Shown piece by piece: positions 53,728-62,886 of a stretch of 64,000 nucleotides of DNA. The notes under the pieces are model-generated. The model was not told the origin of the DNA. It made no database searches and saw only the letters and a list, made by a program, of their open reading frames with translations. Source of the stretch: Roseibium aggregatum IAM 12614 (GTDB lineage: Bacteria > Pseudomonadota > Alphaproteobacteria > Rhizobiales > Stappiaceae); contig NZ_AAUW01000019.1 in NCBI RefSeq assembly GCF_000168975.1, positions 95,262 to 159,261 on the forward strand, given 5' to 3'. The translations under genes were made by a program, and so were the position numbers. The number at the start of each line of letters is the position of its first letter. Within the stretch, counting starts at the first letter, position 1.

Positions 53728-56637
53728 TCAGTTCTTCTTCTTCTTGTTTCCGAACACGTTGCCCAGCAGGCCGGACGGCAGGCCGAAGCCTTCCTCAACC
53801 GCTTTCAGAACTTCCTCGTCATCGACATCCCCATCGAGAACCTTCTGAACGTCGATCTGGGTCTTGCCGCCGGTCGCCTGATTGATGACCTTGTTGGCCT
53901 GATCGACCAGCTCCTGAGACGGTTCGTTCTTGCCCTGCAGAATGGAGATCAGCTCGCCGCCGGTCTGCTGCAGTTGCTTGTAGGCCGCTTCCGGGTTTTC
54001 CAGAATGCCCTTGATGTCCGGATAGATGCGCGGATCGTTCCACGGACCTTCGATCACGATGGGCACACCGAGGCCGGCCAGTTTCTTGTCTTCGCCCTTC
54101 CGCCGAGGTTGCGGGGCCTGACCTTCAAGCGTCGGCACGATCTTCGGCTCCACACGCCAGGAAAGGCGCTGCCCCGGCATGTCCGTCGTGCCCTTGCCTG
54201 TCATGCGCACAAGGGGACCAACCAGAGACAGGTCATCCGTCTTGGCGATGCCGTTCTGGATCTGGAAGGTTGACCCCAGCGAGCTGAAGTCGGTCTGGGC
54301 CGACGGGTTGGCCTGCCAGCCGAGCAGCGTTTCCACCGACAGGCCACGTACCATTTTCGGCACGTTGATGCCCTTGATCGCACCATCGGCGAACCTGTAG
54401 TCGGCTGTCCCGTTCAAGGCCTGAACCAGTACCTGTTCGCTGCCACCCTTGGAAGTGACATCCAGGTTGATGTTGGCCTTGCCTTCGATCCAGCTAAAAT
54501 CGGCAGCATCGCGCAACAGCGGATAGGCATTGAGGTCGGCGAGCGCAAATTTCGCGGCAACCTCAGCCGTGGCTGCGGCTCCGTTGAGCGTAACCGTACC
54601 AGTGCCGGTGCCACCATATAACGCCAGCTTTTCCAGGTTCGCGGTCAGCACACCGTTCTTGATGGTGGTCGACAGCGCGCTCTGGTCGATCTTGATCTTG
54701 TCCCAGCGGATTTCCCGGGTGGTCAGCTTGAAGTCGGCATCGATGGCATTCAGGCCGGAGAAGTCGATCGGCTCCGTGCTCCAGCCGCCTGAGCCGCTGC
54801 TTTTACCGCCACTGCCGCCGCCCGAAGTGTTTCCGGACGCCTTTGTGGAACCGCTGCCGCCGCCACCGCCGGAAGACGATGTGCCGCCGAGATAAGGATC
54901 GAGCACAAGCTCACGCAGATCCAGCCGTGCCGTGACGTTTGGCTTGCCGCCCAGAACGATGCGCCCGTTGGCTTCGCCCGACGTGTCGTCCAGCGTGAAA
55001 CGGGTTTCCTCGAACGAGATCGTCTCGCCCGAAACACCGAAGATACCCGACGCCTTGAACCGCTTGAGACCGCCGCCGTTGCCGAGCGGTTTGCCCAGCC
55101 ACGCCATGAGGCCTCGCAGGTCCGCCGTGTCGACACTGACAGCACCGTCAAGCGCGCCGTTGCGCGACGCTCTGCCATTGAAGCCGGCGCTGACCCGATT
55201 GCCCTTCACGGTCACTGAAACCGGCGCGGCTTCCCCGGCCAGCAGACGGGCGGTGTCGCCCTCGCCGGTCACGCTGAAAGCTTCCCCCCGCCAGGACAGC
55301 GCGCCGCTGAGCGAGACCGGTTGCTCCAACCCCTGAAGATCGATATCCAGGGCAAGGTTCGTCAGGCGGTCGGCTTCCGGATCGCCGCCGACAGCCGACG
55401 AGAGCCCCACTCCGCCGACCTCGCCCTCGGCGATGCGCACGCTACCGTTGATATCAAGCCCGGCAAGCAGCTCCTCACCAGTCTGGCCCGCTGTTTCGAA
55501 CGCCAGATCCACGCTGAGCTTGCCGCTGGCCGGCAGATCCCGGCCCGCAAGCTTCAGGAGATCGGCAATCGAACCATCTTTCAGCACCAGCCGGCCGGAG
55601 ACTTCAGGAACGCTCCCCGACAGATCCGCGTCCGCCGCACCGCCAAGAGAAAGCTGGCCGAGCGTGATATCGAGATCAGCCAGCGACAGCATGGCCTCGG
55701 TGCCTGCAACCTTGGCCGACACGGCAAATGCCCCCGGATCGGCAGCCAGATCCTGACCGGCCAGCGCCGCGAGAGCCTTCAGGGATGGCCCTGCGGCTGT
55801 CAGAGCCAGCTCAGCGCGCACCGGATCCAGACCGGATTGGCCGGTGACGGAGACGCTGTTTTCACCGCTGGAAATCTTCAGGTCCACCGGAACCTGCTCC
55901 CCGCCCATGAGCCCAAGCGGGTCCGTCAGGGATCCTGTGACGGCAACCGGCATTTCGCGGAACGTGAAGCTGGATGTCAGATCGACCTCACCCGACAGGC
56001 TGGGCGCCTGCAGGCTGAGATCAAGGTTGGAGATACGAATCGGCTCGGCAGCATCCGGCGCCTTGTAGGTCACCGTGCCGCCGGTGATCTGCAGGCTGTC
56101 GACACCAATGCTCTTGAGGTAGCCGTCAGGAGCTGCGGCTGTCTCGTCCGGTTCCGCTTCAGACGCAGGCGCGGGCGCGGCTTCCGCCACCGCATCGGTT
56201 TCAGCGGCGCCGGTTTCTGCCTCGATCAAGTCGCCAATGTCGCTGATGTCGCGGCGCGGCTCCCAGCTCGTGGTGCCGTTCGGGCCGATTTCCAGATAGA
56301 TGTCCGGCTTGTCCAGGGCAATTCCGGTTACCTGGATGTTGCCGGACACCAGACCGCCCCAGGCAAGACCGAACTCGACACGTTCGGCCCTGGCGAACTC
56401 GATCCCGTCTGCCCCGGCCTCACCGGCCAGGCCGATATCTTCGGCAACCAGAGAAAATCCCGGAAAAAGTGAAAGGGACACAGGCCCGTCCAGGCGCACG
56501 CGCCAGCCAAAGCGCTTGTCCACCTGTTCCACCACCTGACGCTTGATTTCGTCCTTGGGCAGGAACAGCGGCACCACCAGGATGATGGTTGCCAGCAAGA
56601 ACAACAAGCTGCCCAGTCCGATCAAAAGCCGACGCAT
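53728..56637 (-). CDS. AsmA family protein
   Basis: 969 aa. One N-terminal membrane helix (LLIGLGSLLFLLATIILVVPLFL), then the AsmA N-terminal domain (GWRVRLDGPVSLSLFPGFSLVAEDIGL) and long beta-repeat regions typical of AsmA/TamB-like bridge proteins. A Gly/Ser-rich linker lies at about residues 583-615, and the C-terminal AsmA domain follows, ending in KKKKN. AsmA proteins sit in the inner membrane with a periplasmic body and affect phospholipid or envelope balance. Confidence 0.9.
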   Translation of the reverse strand: MRRLLIGLGSLLFLLATIILVVPLFLPKDEIKRQVVEQVDKRFGWRVRLDGPVSLSLFPGFSLVAEDIGLAGEAGADGIEFARAERVEFGLAWGGLVSGNIQVTGIALDKPDIYLEIGPNGTTSWEPRRDISDIGDLIEAETGAAETDAVAEAAPAPASEAEPDETAAAPDGYLKSIGVDSLQITGGTVTYKAPDAAEPIRISNLDLSLQAPSLSGEVDLTSSFTFREMPVAVTGSLTDPLGLMGGEQVPVDLKISSGENSVSVTGQSGLDPVRAELALTAAGPSLKALAALAGQDLAADPGAFAVSAKVAGTEAMLSLADLDITLGQLSLGGAADADLSGSVPEVSGRLVLKDGSIADLLKLAGRDLPASGKLSVDLAFETAGQTGEELLAGLDINGSVRIAEGEVGGVGLSSAVGGDPEADRLTNLALDIDLQGLEQPVSLSGALSWRGEAFSVTGEGDTARLLAGEAAPVSVTVKGNRVSAGFNGRASRNGALDGAVSVDTADLRGLMAWLGKPLGNGGGLKRFKASGIFGVSGETISFEETRFTLDDTSGEANGRIVLGGKPNVTARLDLRELVLDPYLGGTSSSGGGGGSGSTKASGNTSGGGSGGKSSGSGGWSTEPIDFSGLNAIDADFKLTTREIRWDKIKIDQSALSTTIKNGVLTANLEKLALYGGTGTGTVTLNGAAATAEVAAKFALADLNAYPLLRDAADFSWIEGKANINLDVTSKGGSEQVLVQALNGTADYRFADGAIKGINVPKMVRGLSVETLLGWQANPSAQTDFSSLGSTFQIQNGIAKTDDLSLVGPLVRMTGKGTTDMPGQRLSWRVEPKIVPTLEGQAPQPRRKGEDKKLAGLGVPIVIEGPWNDPRIYPDIKGILENPEAAYKQLQQTGGELISILQGKNEPSQELVDQANKVINQATGGKTQIDVQKVLDGDVDDEEVLKAVEEGFGLPSGLLGNVFGNKKKKN

Positions 56638-56913
56638 TTAGTGTCTCCCCGTCGCGAATCGGTCCCCAATGTAGACCAATCGGGCGGGAACGTCCCCAAG
56701 CAGAAGCAAAGGCTTTCGCAGGAAAGAAGACGGAACGCTCAATTACCGGCAAATCGGTCTACAGCGCCACACCCCGGTTCCGGACCGGCATACGGACGCG
56801 GTCAATGTGCCAGCCGATTTTGACAAAAGCAGGAAGTCTGCCGAATTTGCCGCCGATTGGCACCTTTCAGGCAGAAAACGGCATGAGCGCGTGCAAGGTT
56901 CCATCAGTCGTTG

Positions 56914-56933
56914 GCCCTGTCTCAGGACAGGGC
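56914..56933. terminator. 8-bp perfect hairpin at 3' end of DUF1513 gene
   Basis: GCCCTGTC-TCAG-GACAGGGC overlaps the stop codon of the minus-strand gene ending at 56922. No T tract; weak terminator or 3' stabilising hairpin. Confidence 0.4.
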
Positions 56934-58073
56934 GAACATGTGATTGTCCCAGGAAATCCCCGGCGGGCGAGCCAGGATTTCCGCCGGCTGGGCGGGGTCG
57001 CTCACAAGAGACAGCGCTCCGTTGCCGTCAGATATCAGGAAGCTGCCCTGATCGATCGGCGCAACGCCGCACCCGTCCGCAATCGCCTCGGCCCCCAGGA
57101 ACACGCCCGTATCGGCTTTCCAGAACAACGTCTGACCACCTCTGGGCGCGGAGGTCGCAATCACGTCGCCGCTTGCGTTGGCGGTCACCGAGCCGATGTA
57201 GTTCTGAAGGCCTGACGCAATGCCGGTTGGAATTTCCGTCAGGATCGGCGCCTCATCTCTTGAGAAAATGCCGACCAGTGGCGGCTGGTCCGTCTCCGGG
57301 CCTTCGAACTGACCACCGACCCACGCGCGCCCTTGTCCATCCAGCGCCATGTGCCGGAGCGACAACTGGTGCAGGGAAGCGTCCAGAGCGTGGCCTGTAT
57401 GGAGATCGCCGGTTTCCCTGTCCAGAAACACCACCGTTGGCGCCATGGTGTCGAGGTTGAGCTTCTCGCGCCCCTTGTCCGGATGGGTCATGATGCCGCC
57501 GTTGGCAACGACCAGCGTCCGTCCGTCCGGCGCCAGCAGGATGTCATGCGGTCCGATGCCGTGCGTTTCGATCTCGCCGATCCGCTGCACCTGGCGGCCG
57601 CTCATGTCGTAAACGCCCAGCACACCGCGCGCTGTGGCATAGTCATTTTCCACCGCATACAGCAGATTGCCATCAGCGGAAAAACAGCCGTGGCCGTAAT
57701 AATGACGGCCAGGTTCCGCCGTCAGAACCTCCGGTGCCACATCCTGAAACGGCCGCACCACGACCGCGAATGTGCCGGGCCGGCGGGCAAAGGCCACAAA
57801 CCGGCTTTTGTCCGGTGAAATCGCAACACCATGGCCGCGCCCCGGCAGCGTGATCCTGGCCAGAACCTGCCCGAGATCATCGACGACACCGACGCCATAG
57901 TCACCGTTTTCCAGCTTGTAGGCGCTCACGAACAGCGGCACGCCCTCAGCTGCCTCCCGGCTCAACAGGCTTTCCGCCAGCGTCGAACCGGAGAAGGCCG
58001 GCAAGGTGGCAAGGCCGCCGAGCGCCGCCAGAAATCCACGCCGGGAAAGAGGTTTAGTCCCCATCGAGCGCAT
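56922..58073 (-). CDS. DUF1513 family protein (Tat-exported, beta-propeller-like)
   Basis: 383 aa. Start ATG 58073 with GGAGG six bases upstream, overlapping the imelysin gene by 20 bases. Twin-arginine motif SRRGFLAALGGLATLPAF gives export to the periplasm. The repeated GRTLVVANGGIMTHPDKGR and HYYGHGCFSADGNLLYAVEND segments suggest a seven-bladed propeller. The last gene of the imelysin/DUF1111 iron module; role probably in iron handling, unproven. Confidence 0.9.
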   Translation of the reverse strand: MRSMGTKPLSRRGFLAALGGLATLPAFSGSTLAESLLSREAAEGVPLFVSAYKLENGDYGVGVVDDLGQVLARITLPGRGHGVAISPDKSRFVAFARRPGTFAVVVRPFQDVAPEVLTAEPGRHYYGHGCFSADGNLLYAVENDYATARGVLGVYDMSGRQVQRIGEIETHGIGPHDILLAPDGRTLVVANGGIMTHPDKGREKLNLDTMAPTVVFLDRETGDLHTGHALDASLHQLSLRHMALDGQGRAWVGGQFEGPETDQPPLVGIFSRDEAPILTEIPTGIASGLQNYIGSVTANASGDVIATSAPRGGQTLFWKADTGVFLGAEAIADGCGVAPIDQGSFLISDGNGALSLVSDPAQPAEILARPPGISWDNHMFALS

Positions 58074-59136
58074 TGAAGCCTCCTGCCAGGTTAAGCGCGC
58101 CGGCAAGTTCAAGAGCAATCGTGTCACGAAGCGATTTCAAGGTGATCGCCAGAACGGCGACCTTGTCATAGGCATCACCTTCCTCGAAGGACTGGCGCAG
58201 GGGCGGCTCCAGCGTCTCCAGAAGACCGACGGCATTGTCGAACTCGAAGTCGACCGCGTTATAGATCCAGGTGAAATCGTCCGGGGTCAGGTCCATGAGT
58301 TCCAGAGAGGCAAGGGCCTCCTGAACGCCGCGCATTTCGCCGCTGAGGTAAACCACGCTGTTGCCGGAACGCGAAAAGGGAAAGCGCGTTGCCTTGGCCT
58401 TGTCCCGGCCCGTTCCAAGTGCCGGAAGTACGTCCTGGTCGCGGGCGATGATCAAGCCCGTCACCAGCGCATTGAACACGCTTTCCAGCGCCTCCTTGGA
58501 GGTGTGAAACCGTTCGTTGCCGCCTTCGGCGGTCAGGAGCACAGCGCTGTATCCGTCCGGGTCCTGCCAGCCTTCCGCGATTTCCCCAGCCATCGCCGCA
58601 AGGTTTTCCGAAATCGCCAGCGCGTATCCGCAAGTGAAGGCCTTGTCGTCGCCCGCCTGTCCCAGCCGGACCGCGCTGTCCTTGTCGAAAGCCAGCAGTT
58701 CCAGCGCCGTCAGCCCCTGGACCGCAACGCTCTTGTCCTTGAGGGTGGTCGCCGACAGGGCGTCCTTGTCCTTAGAGGCCAGAACCTTGCGGATCTGGCG
58801 CTGCGTGATGCCGCGCGGATCGGGCAGAAAAGCCAGCCGGCTGAGGCGGTCGTTGTCGATCAGCGGGCCGAACCGCAGGAAATGAATATGCGCAAAGTCG
58901 CGCAGCGTTTCCGAATAGACCGTCTCGAACGTTTCCACCGACGCTGCGTCCCCGTTCGCGCAGACCGCGCGCACAGCAGCCGGAAGCTTTGCCGCAGTCT
59001 CTGCAAACGCGCTGGTTTGCGGCTTGATATAAGTTTCGATCAGATTGTCGAGCTTCGGTTCATAGTCCGTGGCAAACGCGGGCTGGACGGTGACAGCACC
59101 AACGGCAAGAACGGCGAAGAGCAAACGGCGCATCAA
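58054..59136 (-). CDS. Imelysin-like protein (second, lacking the GxHxxE His)
   Basis: 360 aa with a signal peptide ending near AFATDYEP. Imelysin/peptidase M75-like fold: two helical halves (TYIKPQTSAFAETAAKL; LNLAG-type end). The GxHxxE metal motif reads G141-L-T-A-L-E146 (QGLTALELLAF), so the His is missing. Coupled to the dihaem gene upstream (4-base overlap). Likely a periplasmic iron-binding or scaffold partner. Confidence 0.87.
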   Translation of the reverse strand: MMRRLLFAVLAVGAVTVQPAFATDYEPKLDNLIETYIKPQTSAFAETAAKLPAAVRAVCANGDAASVETFETVYSETLRDFAHIHFLRFGPLIDNDRLSRLAFLPDPRGITQRQIRKVLASKDKDALSATTLKDKSVAVQGLTALELLAFDKDSAVRLGQAGDDKAFTCGYALAISENLAAMAGEIAEGWQDPDGYSAVLLTAEGGNERFHTSKEALESVFNALVTGLIIARDQDVLPALGTGRDKAKATRFPFSRSGNSVVYLSGEMRGVQEALASLELMDLTPDDFTWIYNAVDFEFDNAVGLLETLEPPLRQSFEEGDAYDKVAVLAITLKSLRDTIALELAGALNLAGGFNALDGD

Positions 59137-60662
59137 AGAGACTCCAGAAAACGTATCAGCGATTGCCTGTCAGAAGGCGAAAGCGCAACAACCGCGTCGC
59201 GCGCTTGTCTGGCCTCGCCATCGTGCCACAGCACCGCCTCCAGCAGGTTTCGCGCGCGGCCGTCATGCAGGAACCGCGTATGACTGTTGACGGTTTCGGT
59301 CAGGCCAATGCCCCACAGCGGCGGCGTGCGCCACTCCTGGTCACCGGCGTCACCCACCGGGCGGTTGTCGGCAAGGCCGTCTCCCATGTCATGTAACAGG
59401 AAATCCGAATAAGGCCAGATCAACTGAAACCGGTGCGCGGGATTTTCCGCCTTCCGGCTGGTCACGAACTTCGGCCGGTGACAGGCCGGACAGCCAACTT
59501 CGTAGAATACTTTCTTGCCCTTCAGCACGTCGGGATCATCCACGTCCCTGCGCATCGGTACGGCCAGGTTCTCGGAATAGAAGGTGACGAGATCCATCAC
59601 CGGATCCGGAGCTTCCGAAACGCCGAGGTTCGCCTGTTCCCCATGCGGCAAGGCCCGGCAGGCGGCCTGCGCGTCTGTGCAGTCGCCGTAATTGTCCGGC
59701 ATCTCCGGCGTGGAAATGCCGATGTCTCCGGAAAACGCAGCAGCGGACTGGGCACGGATCGAAGGCTTGGACGCCTTCCAGCCAAAACGGCCGAGCGTCA
59801 GCACACCGGTTTCAGGATCACGAACCCGGCTGACCTTGCCGGAAATGCCGTCTCCATCCTCGTCGTCGGGGTCTGCAAGGGCTTCAATGTCACCGGGGTG
59901 AATGGCCTGCACAAGGCCAAGGCCGATCATGGGCGGTGCCGCGCGGGGCGAAATCATGGTGTCCGGATGCATCTCGCCATAGCCGAGATCCCGGATCTTG
60001 TAGACGGGCTTCTGCAGCACGGCCGTTTCGCCGCCGGCAAGTGGCACCTCGATCTCTTCCACCTCGATGTCGAAGCGGCCTTCGCCTGGCAGGCCCGGCA
60101 CGGCAAAGGTCTGGAACTGACCGCCATAGGTCGGCTCCGGCACAAGCATGATGTCGCGATCGGCCAGCGCCTGGCGCTGCTCGTCGGTTTGCGGCGGAAT
60201 GGACAGGCGCAGGAACAGGGAAACGGCGTCTTCGCCTGGTAGCGGCGGCCGGCCCCGGCCGTCCTTCAGATGGCAGCCCTGACACGAGCGCGCGTTGTAG
60301 AGCGGCCCGAGGCCGTCGGAGGCCTGCGTCGAGGAAGGGGAAGACGCCCAGAGTTTCTTGAACAGGCCGTTGCCCACCTTGAAGGTGGCTTGTTCCTCGA
60401 AGGTCAGATTGGCGTTGGAGTGGGAATAGGCATCCCGGTTGATCCGCTTTCGGGAGGTTCCGGCCCCGCCTTGCATGAGCTCGAAGGCTTCGGCGGCTTC
60501 GAAATCGGCCGGTGGCTGCAGAACCCTTGCGGCCTTGAGCCGGTCTTTTGCCGATAAATCGTCGCGGTAAGACAGCGTATCGTCTGAAAGGGCTGCGCCT
60601 GCCGCGAGGCAGAAACACAAAAAGACGCCTGTCGTGGCGCCCGGTCTGGGGACCAGTCTCAT
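59133..60662 (-). CDS. Di-haem cytochrome c-type oxidoreductase (DUF1111)
   Basis: 509 aa. ATG 60662 was chosen with AGGAT about six bases upstream. Two CxxCH haem sites: C127-Q-G-C130-H131 and CPACH near residue 391, plus a signal-like N terminus (GVFLCFCLAAGAALS). Periplasmic redox protein of the dihaem DUF1111 group commonly next to imelysin genes. It probably oxidises iron or a thiol to aid uptake; the exact reaction is unknown. Confidence 0.92.
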   Translation of the reverse strand: MRLVPRPGATTGVFLCFCLAAGAALSDDTLSYRDDLSAKDRLKAARVLQPPADFEAAEAFELMQGGAGTSRKRINRDAYSHSNANLTFEEQATFKVGNGLFKKLWASSPSSTQASDGLGPLYNARSCQGCHLKDGRGRPPLPGEDAVSLFLRLSIPPQTDEQRQALADRDIMLVPEPTYGGQFQTFAVPGLPGEGRFDIEVEEIEVPLAGGETAVLQKPVYKIRDLGYGEMHPDTMISPRAAPPMIGLGLVQAIHPGDIEALADPDDEDGDGISGKVSRVRDPETGVLTLGRFGWKASKPSIRAQSAAAFSGDIGISTPEMPDNYGDCTDAQAACRALPHGEQANLGVSEAPDPVMDLVTFYSENLAVPMRRDVDDPDVLKGKKVFYEVGCPACHRPKFVTSRKAENPAHRFQLIWPYSDFLLHDMGDGLADNRPVGDAGDQEWRTPPLWGIGLTETVNSHTRFLHDGRARNLLEAVLWHDGEARQARDAVVALSPSDRQSLIRFLESL

Positions 60663-60710
60663 ATTCGCATCCTGACTGTGATCCGCGAGCCCCAATTCGC
60701 AGACAAGCTG

Positions 60711-60732
60711 TCAGGCGGCCGAAGCCGCCTGA
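60711..60732. terminator. 9-bp hairpin between imelysin and DUF1111 genes
   Basis: TCAGGCGGC-CGAA-GCCGCCTGA with a stable tetraloop in the 82-base gap of the minus-strand operon. No T tract; probably an mRNA-stability or attenuation hairpin that raises imelysin over downstream expression. Confidence 0.5.
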
Positions 60733-60744
60733 CGATTTGTTCGA

Positions 60745-62007
60745 TTATTCGAAAACGGCGCCCGGATTGTCCAGGCTGTCGGACCCTTCGAATGCGATGT
60801 CATCGAGCTCGAGAACCTTCACCACACGTTCGATGGAGGCCGTCTGGTCGACCAGGGCGTCTACAGCTGCCTGGACGACGGCGTTGCCTTCCTCGTTGCC
60901 TTCGCCGATCATCTGGTCGTAGGCTTCACCGGCTTCGGCCCGCGCCTTCATGGCTTCGAAAGCCGCCAGCGTGGCGTCAAGTTTCGTCTTCATTTCCTCT
61001 GCCAGCGCCGGATCCTTTTCCGCCACCAGTTCGGCCAGGGACGCACCGGACACATCGTTGCCGACCGGGCTCTTGTAAGAGCCGAAATAGACGTTCCGGA
61101 TACCGACCACGTCGTTGTAATGCGACATATGGGTGTTGTCGGAGAAGCAGTCATGCTCTTCTTCCGGATCGTGCAGCATCAGGCCAAGCTTGATGCGCTC
61201 GCCAGCCAGCTCGCCGTAGGAAAGAGAGCCCATGCCGGTCAGGATGGTGGCAAGCCCACCGGCCTCGCCCTTGCTCGCCAGTTCCTCGCGTGCAGCCCCG
61301 TCCGGAGCCCAGGCAGCAGCCATTTCTTCAAGATCGGAAATCAGCAGATCGGTTGCGGCCTGCAGATACTGGATGCGGCGTTCGCAGTTGCCGCCGGTGC
61401 AGTTGGCCGGATCGAAGTCCGTTGCCGGCCGCTTGCCCGCACCCGCATCGGTGCCGTTGAGGTCCTGCCCCCACAGCAGAAATTCGATGGCGTGGTAGCC
61501 GGTGGCCACATTCGTTTCCACTTCACCTGCTTCCTGCAGCGTATCAGCAAGAAGAGCCGGCGTGATTTCGGTGGCATCGATGGTTTCACCGCCCACCTTG
61601 AGCGACGGATTGGCAATCACGTTGGCGACGTAGAAGTCGTTTTCTTCCGATTCATCACCATAGGACGCGTCGACATAGTCGATCAGACCTTCATCGAGCG
61701 GCCAGGCATTCACCTTGCCTTCCCAGTCATCGACTATTGCATTGCCGAAACGGTAGGCCTCGGTCTGCTGATAGGGATCCCGCGCGTCCTTCCAGGCGGT
61801 GCGCGCCGCTTCCAGGTTCGCCTCGGTCGGCTCGGCTACCAGCTTGTCGATGGCTGTCTTGAGCGTCTTGGCCGTTGCCAGAGAGTCCGCATATTTTGCC
61901 TGTGCGATGTCGCCGTAGGTCGACAGAATGTCGGAAGGGGCCGCGGCCAATGCCGGCGTGACGAAAAGGGCGGAAGCGGCCAGAAGGCCGAGCTTGAAGG
62001 TATTCAT
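60745..62007 (-). CDS. Imelysin family iron-regulated protein (first)
   Basis: 420 aa. Start ATG 62007 (MNTFKLGLLAASALFVTPALA), a Sec signal peptide cut near AAAPSD. GxHxxE motif intact as G170-Y-H172-A-I-E175 (ATGYHAIEFLLWG), with a pair of Cys in CTGGNCERRIQYL and an HDCFSDNTHMSHYND segment. Imelysin (M75) proteins are periplasmic or surface iron-uptake components. First gene of the four-gene minus-strand module; an Irr-like box lies about 155 bases upstream. Confidence 0.93.
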   Translation of the reverse strand: MNTFKLGLLAASALFVTPALAAAPSDILSTYGDIAQAKYADSLATAKTLKTAIDKLVAEPTEANLEAARTAWKDARDPYQQTEAYRFGNAIVDDWEGKVNAWPLDEGLIDYVDASYGDESEENDFYVANVIANPSLKVGGETIDATEITPALLADTLQEAGEVETNVATGYHAIEFLLWGQDLNGTDAGAGKRPATDFDPANCTGGNCERRIQYLQAATDLLISDLEEMAAAWAPDGAAREELASKGEAGGLATILTGMGSLSYGELAGERIKLGLMLHDPEEEHDCFSDNTHMSHYNDVVGIRNVYFGSYKSPVGNDVSGASLAELVAEKDPALAEEMKTKLDATLAAFEAMKARAEAGEAYDQMIGEGNEEGNAVVQAAVDALVDQTASIERVVKVLELDDIAFEGSDSLDNPGAVFE

Positions 62008-62161
62008 AGATCCATCCCGTAAACTGTGCCGCCCCTGGTGCGCATGGACCTTCCCTGGGCGAAACCTGAATGATTTTGCGACGTGTAACCACGTCCTACA
62101 AGGAGAGGGAAAACATTTCATGAGGCTGAAAGTCAAGTTATAATTCCAAAAAAATCAATAG

Positions 62162-62178
62162 TTTAGAACAGTTCCAAA
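62162..62178. promoter_or_regulatory. ICE-box-like element (Irr) upstream of imelysin operon
   Basis: TTTAGAACAGTTCCAAA matches the alphaproteobacterial iron control element (TTTAGAA-N3-TTCTAAA) with one mismatch in the right arm. It lies between the divergent imelysin and TerB-like genes in an AT-rich patch, as expected for Irr control of an iron-uptake module. Confidence 0.7.
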
Positions 62179-62315
62179 AAGTTGACTTGGAAATGCCGGT
62201 TTATCTCCCCATGTCCGGAGACCGAAAGCCGACAACAACCCTTTGATGGAAAAGAGGGAATGGTATAGCAATAAAACAGGCCTGTTTGGGGGGCCAGGCA
62301 ACAGGAATGACTGAC

Positions 62316-62792
62316 ATGCTCAATGCGCTGAAAAGTTTTGTCCGGGAACTCACCTTTGGCGACAGCGGAGAAAAGACCTTCGCCGAAGATGACAAGCGTC
62401 TGGCCGCCGCGGCCCTGCTGTTTCACCTGATCGACATCGACGGCGTGATCGAGGAAAGCGAAAGCTCGAAGCTGCGCGAGATCCTGCGCAACCACTATGA
62501 CCTTTCCGAAAAGGAGACGACCGAGCTGATTGCCGCTGCCAAGCAGCGCGACGAGGAAGCGGTCGACCTTTACGGCTTCACCTCGGTGCTCAAGCGCACC
62601 ACAGATGAAGAGGAACGTCTCGCCATCGTGGAGATGATGTGGGAAATCGTCTATGCCGACGGCCACGTCCATGAGTTTGAGGACAACACCATCTGGCGGG
62701 TCGCCGAACTTCTGGGTGTCTCCACGCGCGACCGGATGAACTTGCGTCACAAGGTTGCCCAGACGGCGCCGGAAACCGAAGAAGGCGACTGA
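62316..62792 (+). CDS. TerB-like (tellurite resistance TerB/DjlA-type) protein
   Basis: 158 aa. ATG 62316 has AGGA nine bases upstream; ATG 62307 is nearer to it and less likely. The TerB fold is seen in EDDKRLAAAALLFHLIDIDGVIEESESSKLREIL and MMWEIVYADGHVHEFEDNTIWRVAELLG: two repeats with acidic D-x-D/E-x-E motifs as in metal-binding TerB. Role in stress or envelope; divergent from the imelysin operon. Confidence 0.88.
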   Translation: MLNALKSFVRELTFGDSGEKTFAEDDKRLAAAALLFHLIDIDGVIEESESSKLREILRNHYDLSEKETTELIAAAKQRDEEAVDLYGFTSVLKRTTDEEERLAIVEMMWEIVYADGHVHEFEDNTIWRVAELLGVSTRDRMNLRHKVAQTAPETEEGD

Positions 62793-62886
62793 ACGCCCAC
62801 GCGATAATCAGGCCGGGCGCGTATTTATGCAGGATGACGCGGCAACGGGACTCGATTTTCGTGCCGACCTCCCTCATATTAAGTCC

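Noticed and set aside
58006..59283. 425-codon plus-strand frame across the second imelysin
   Set aside because: The minus-strand gene has a signal peptide and imelysin features; the plus frame has none.
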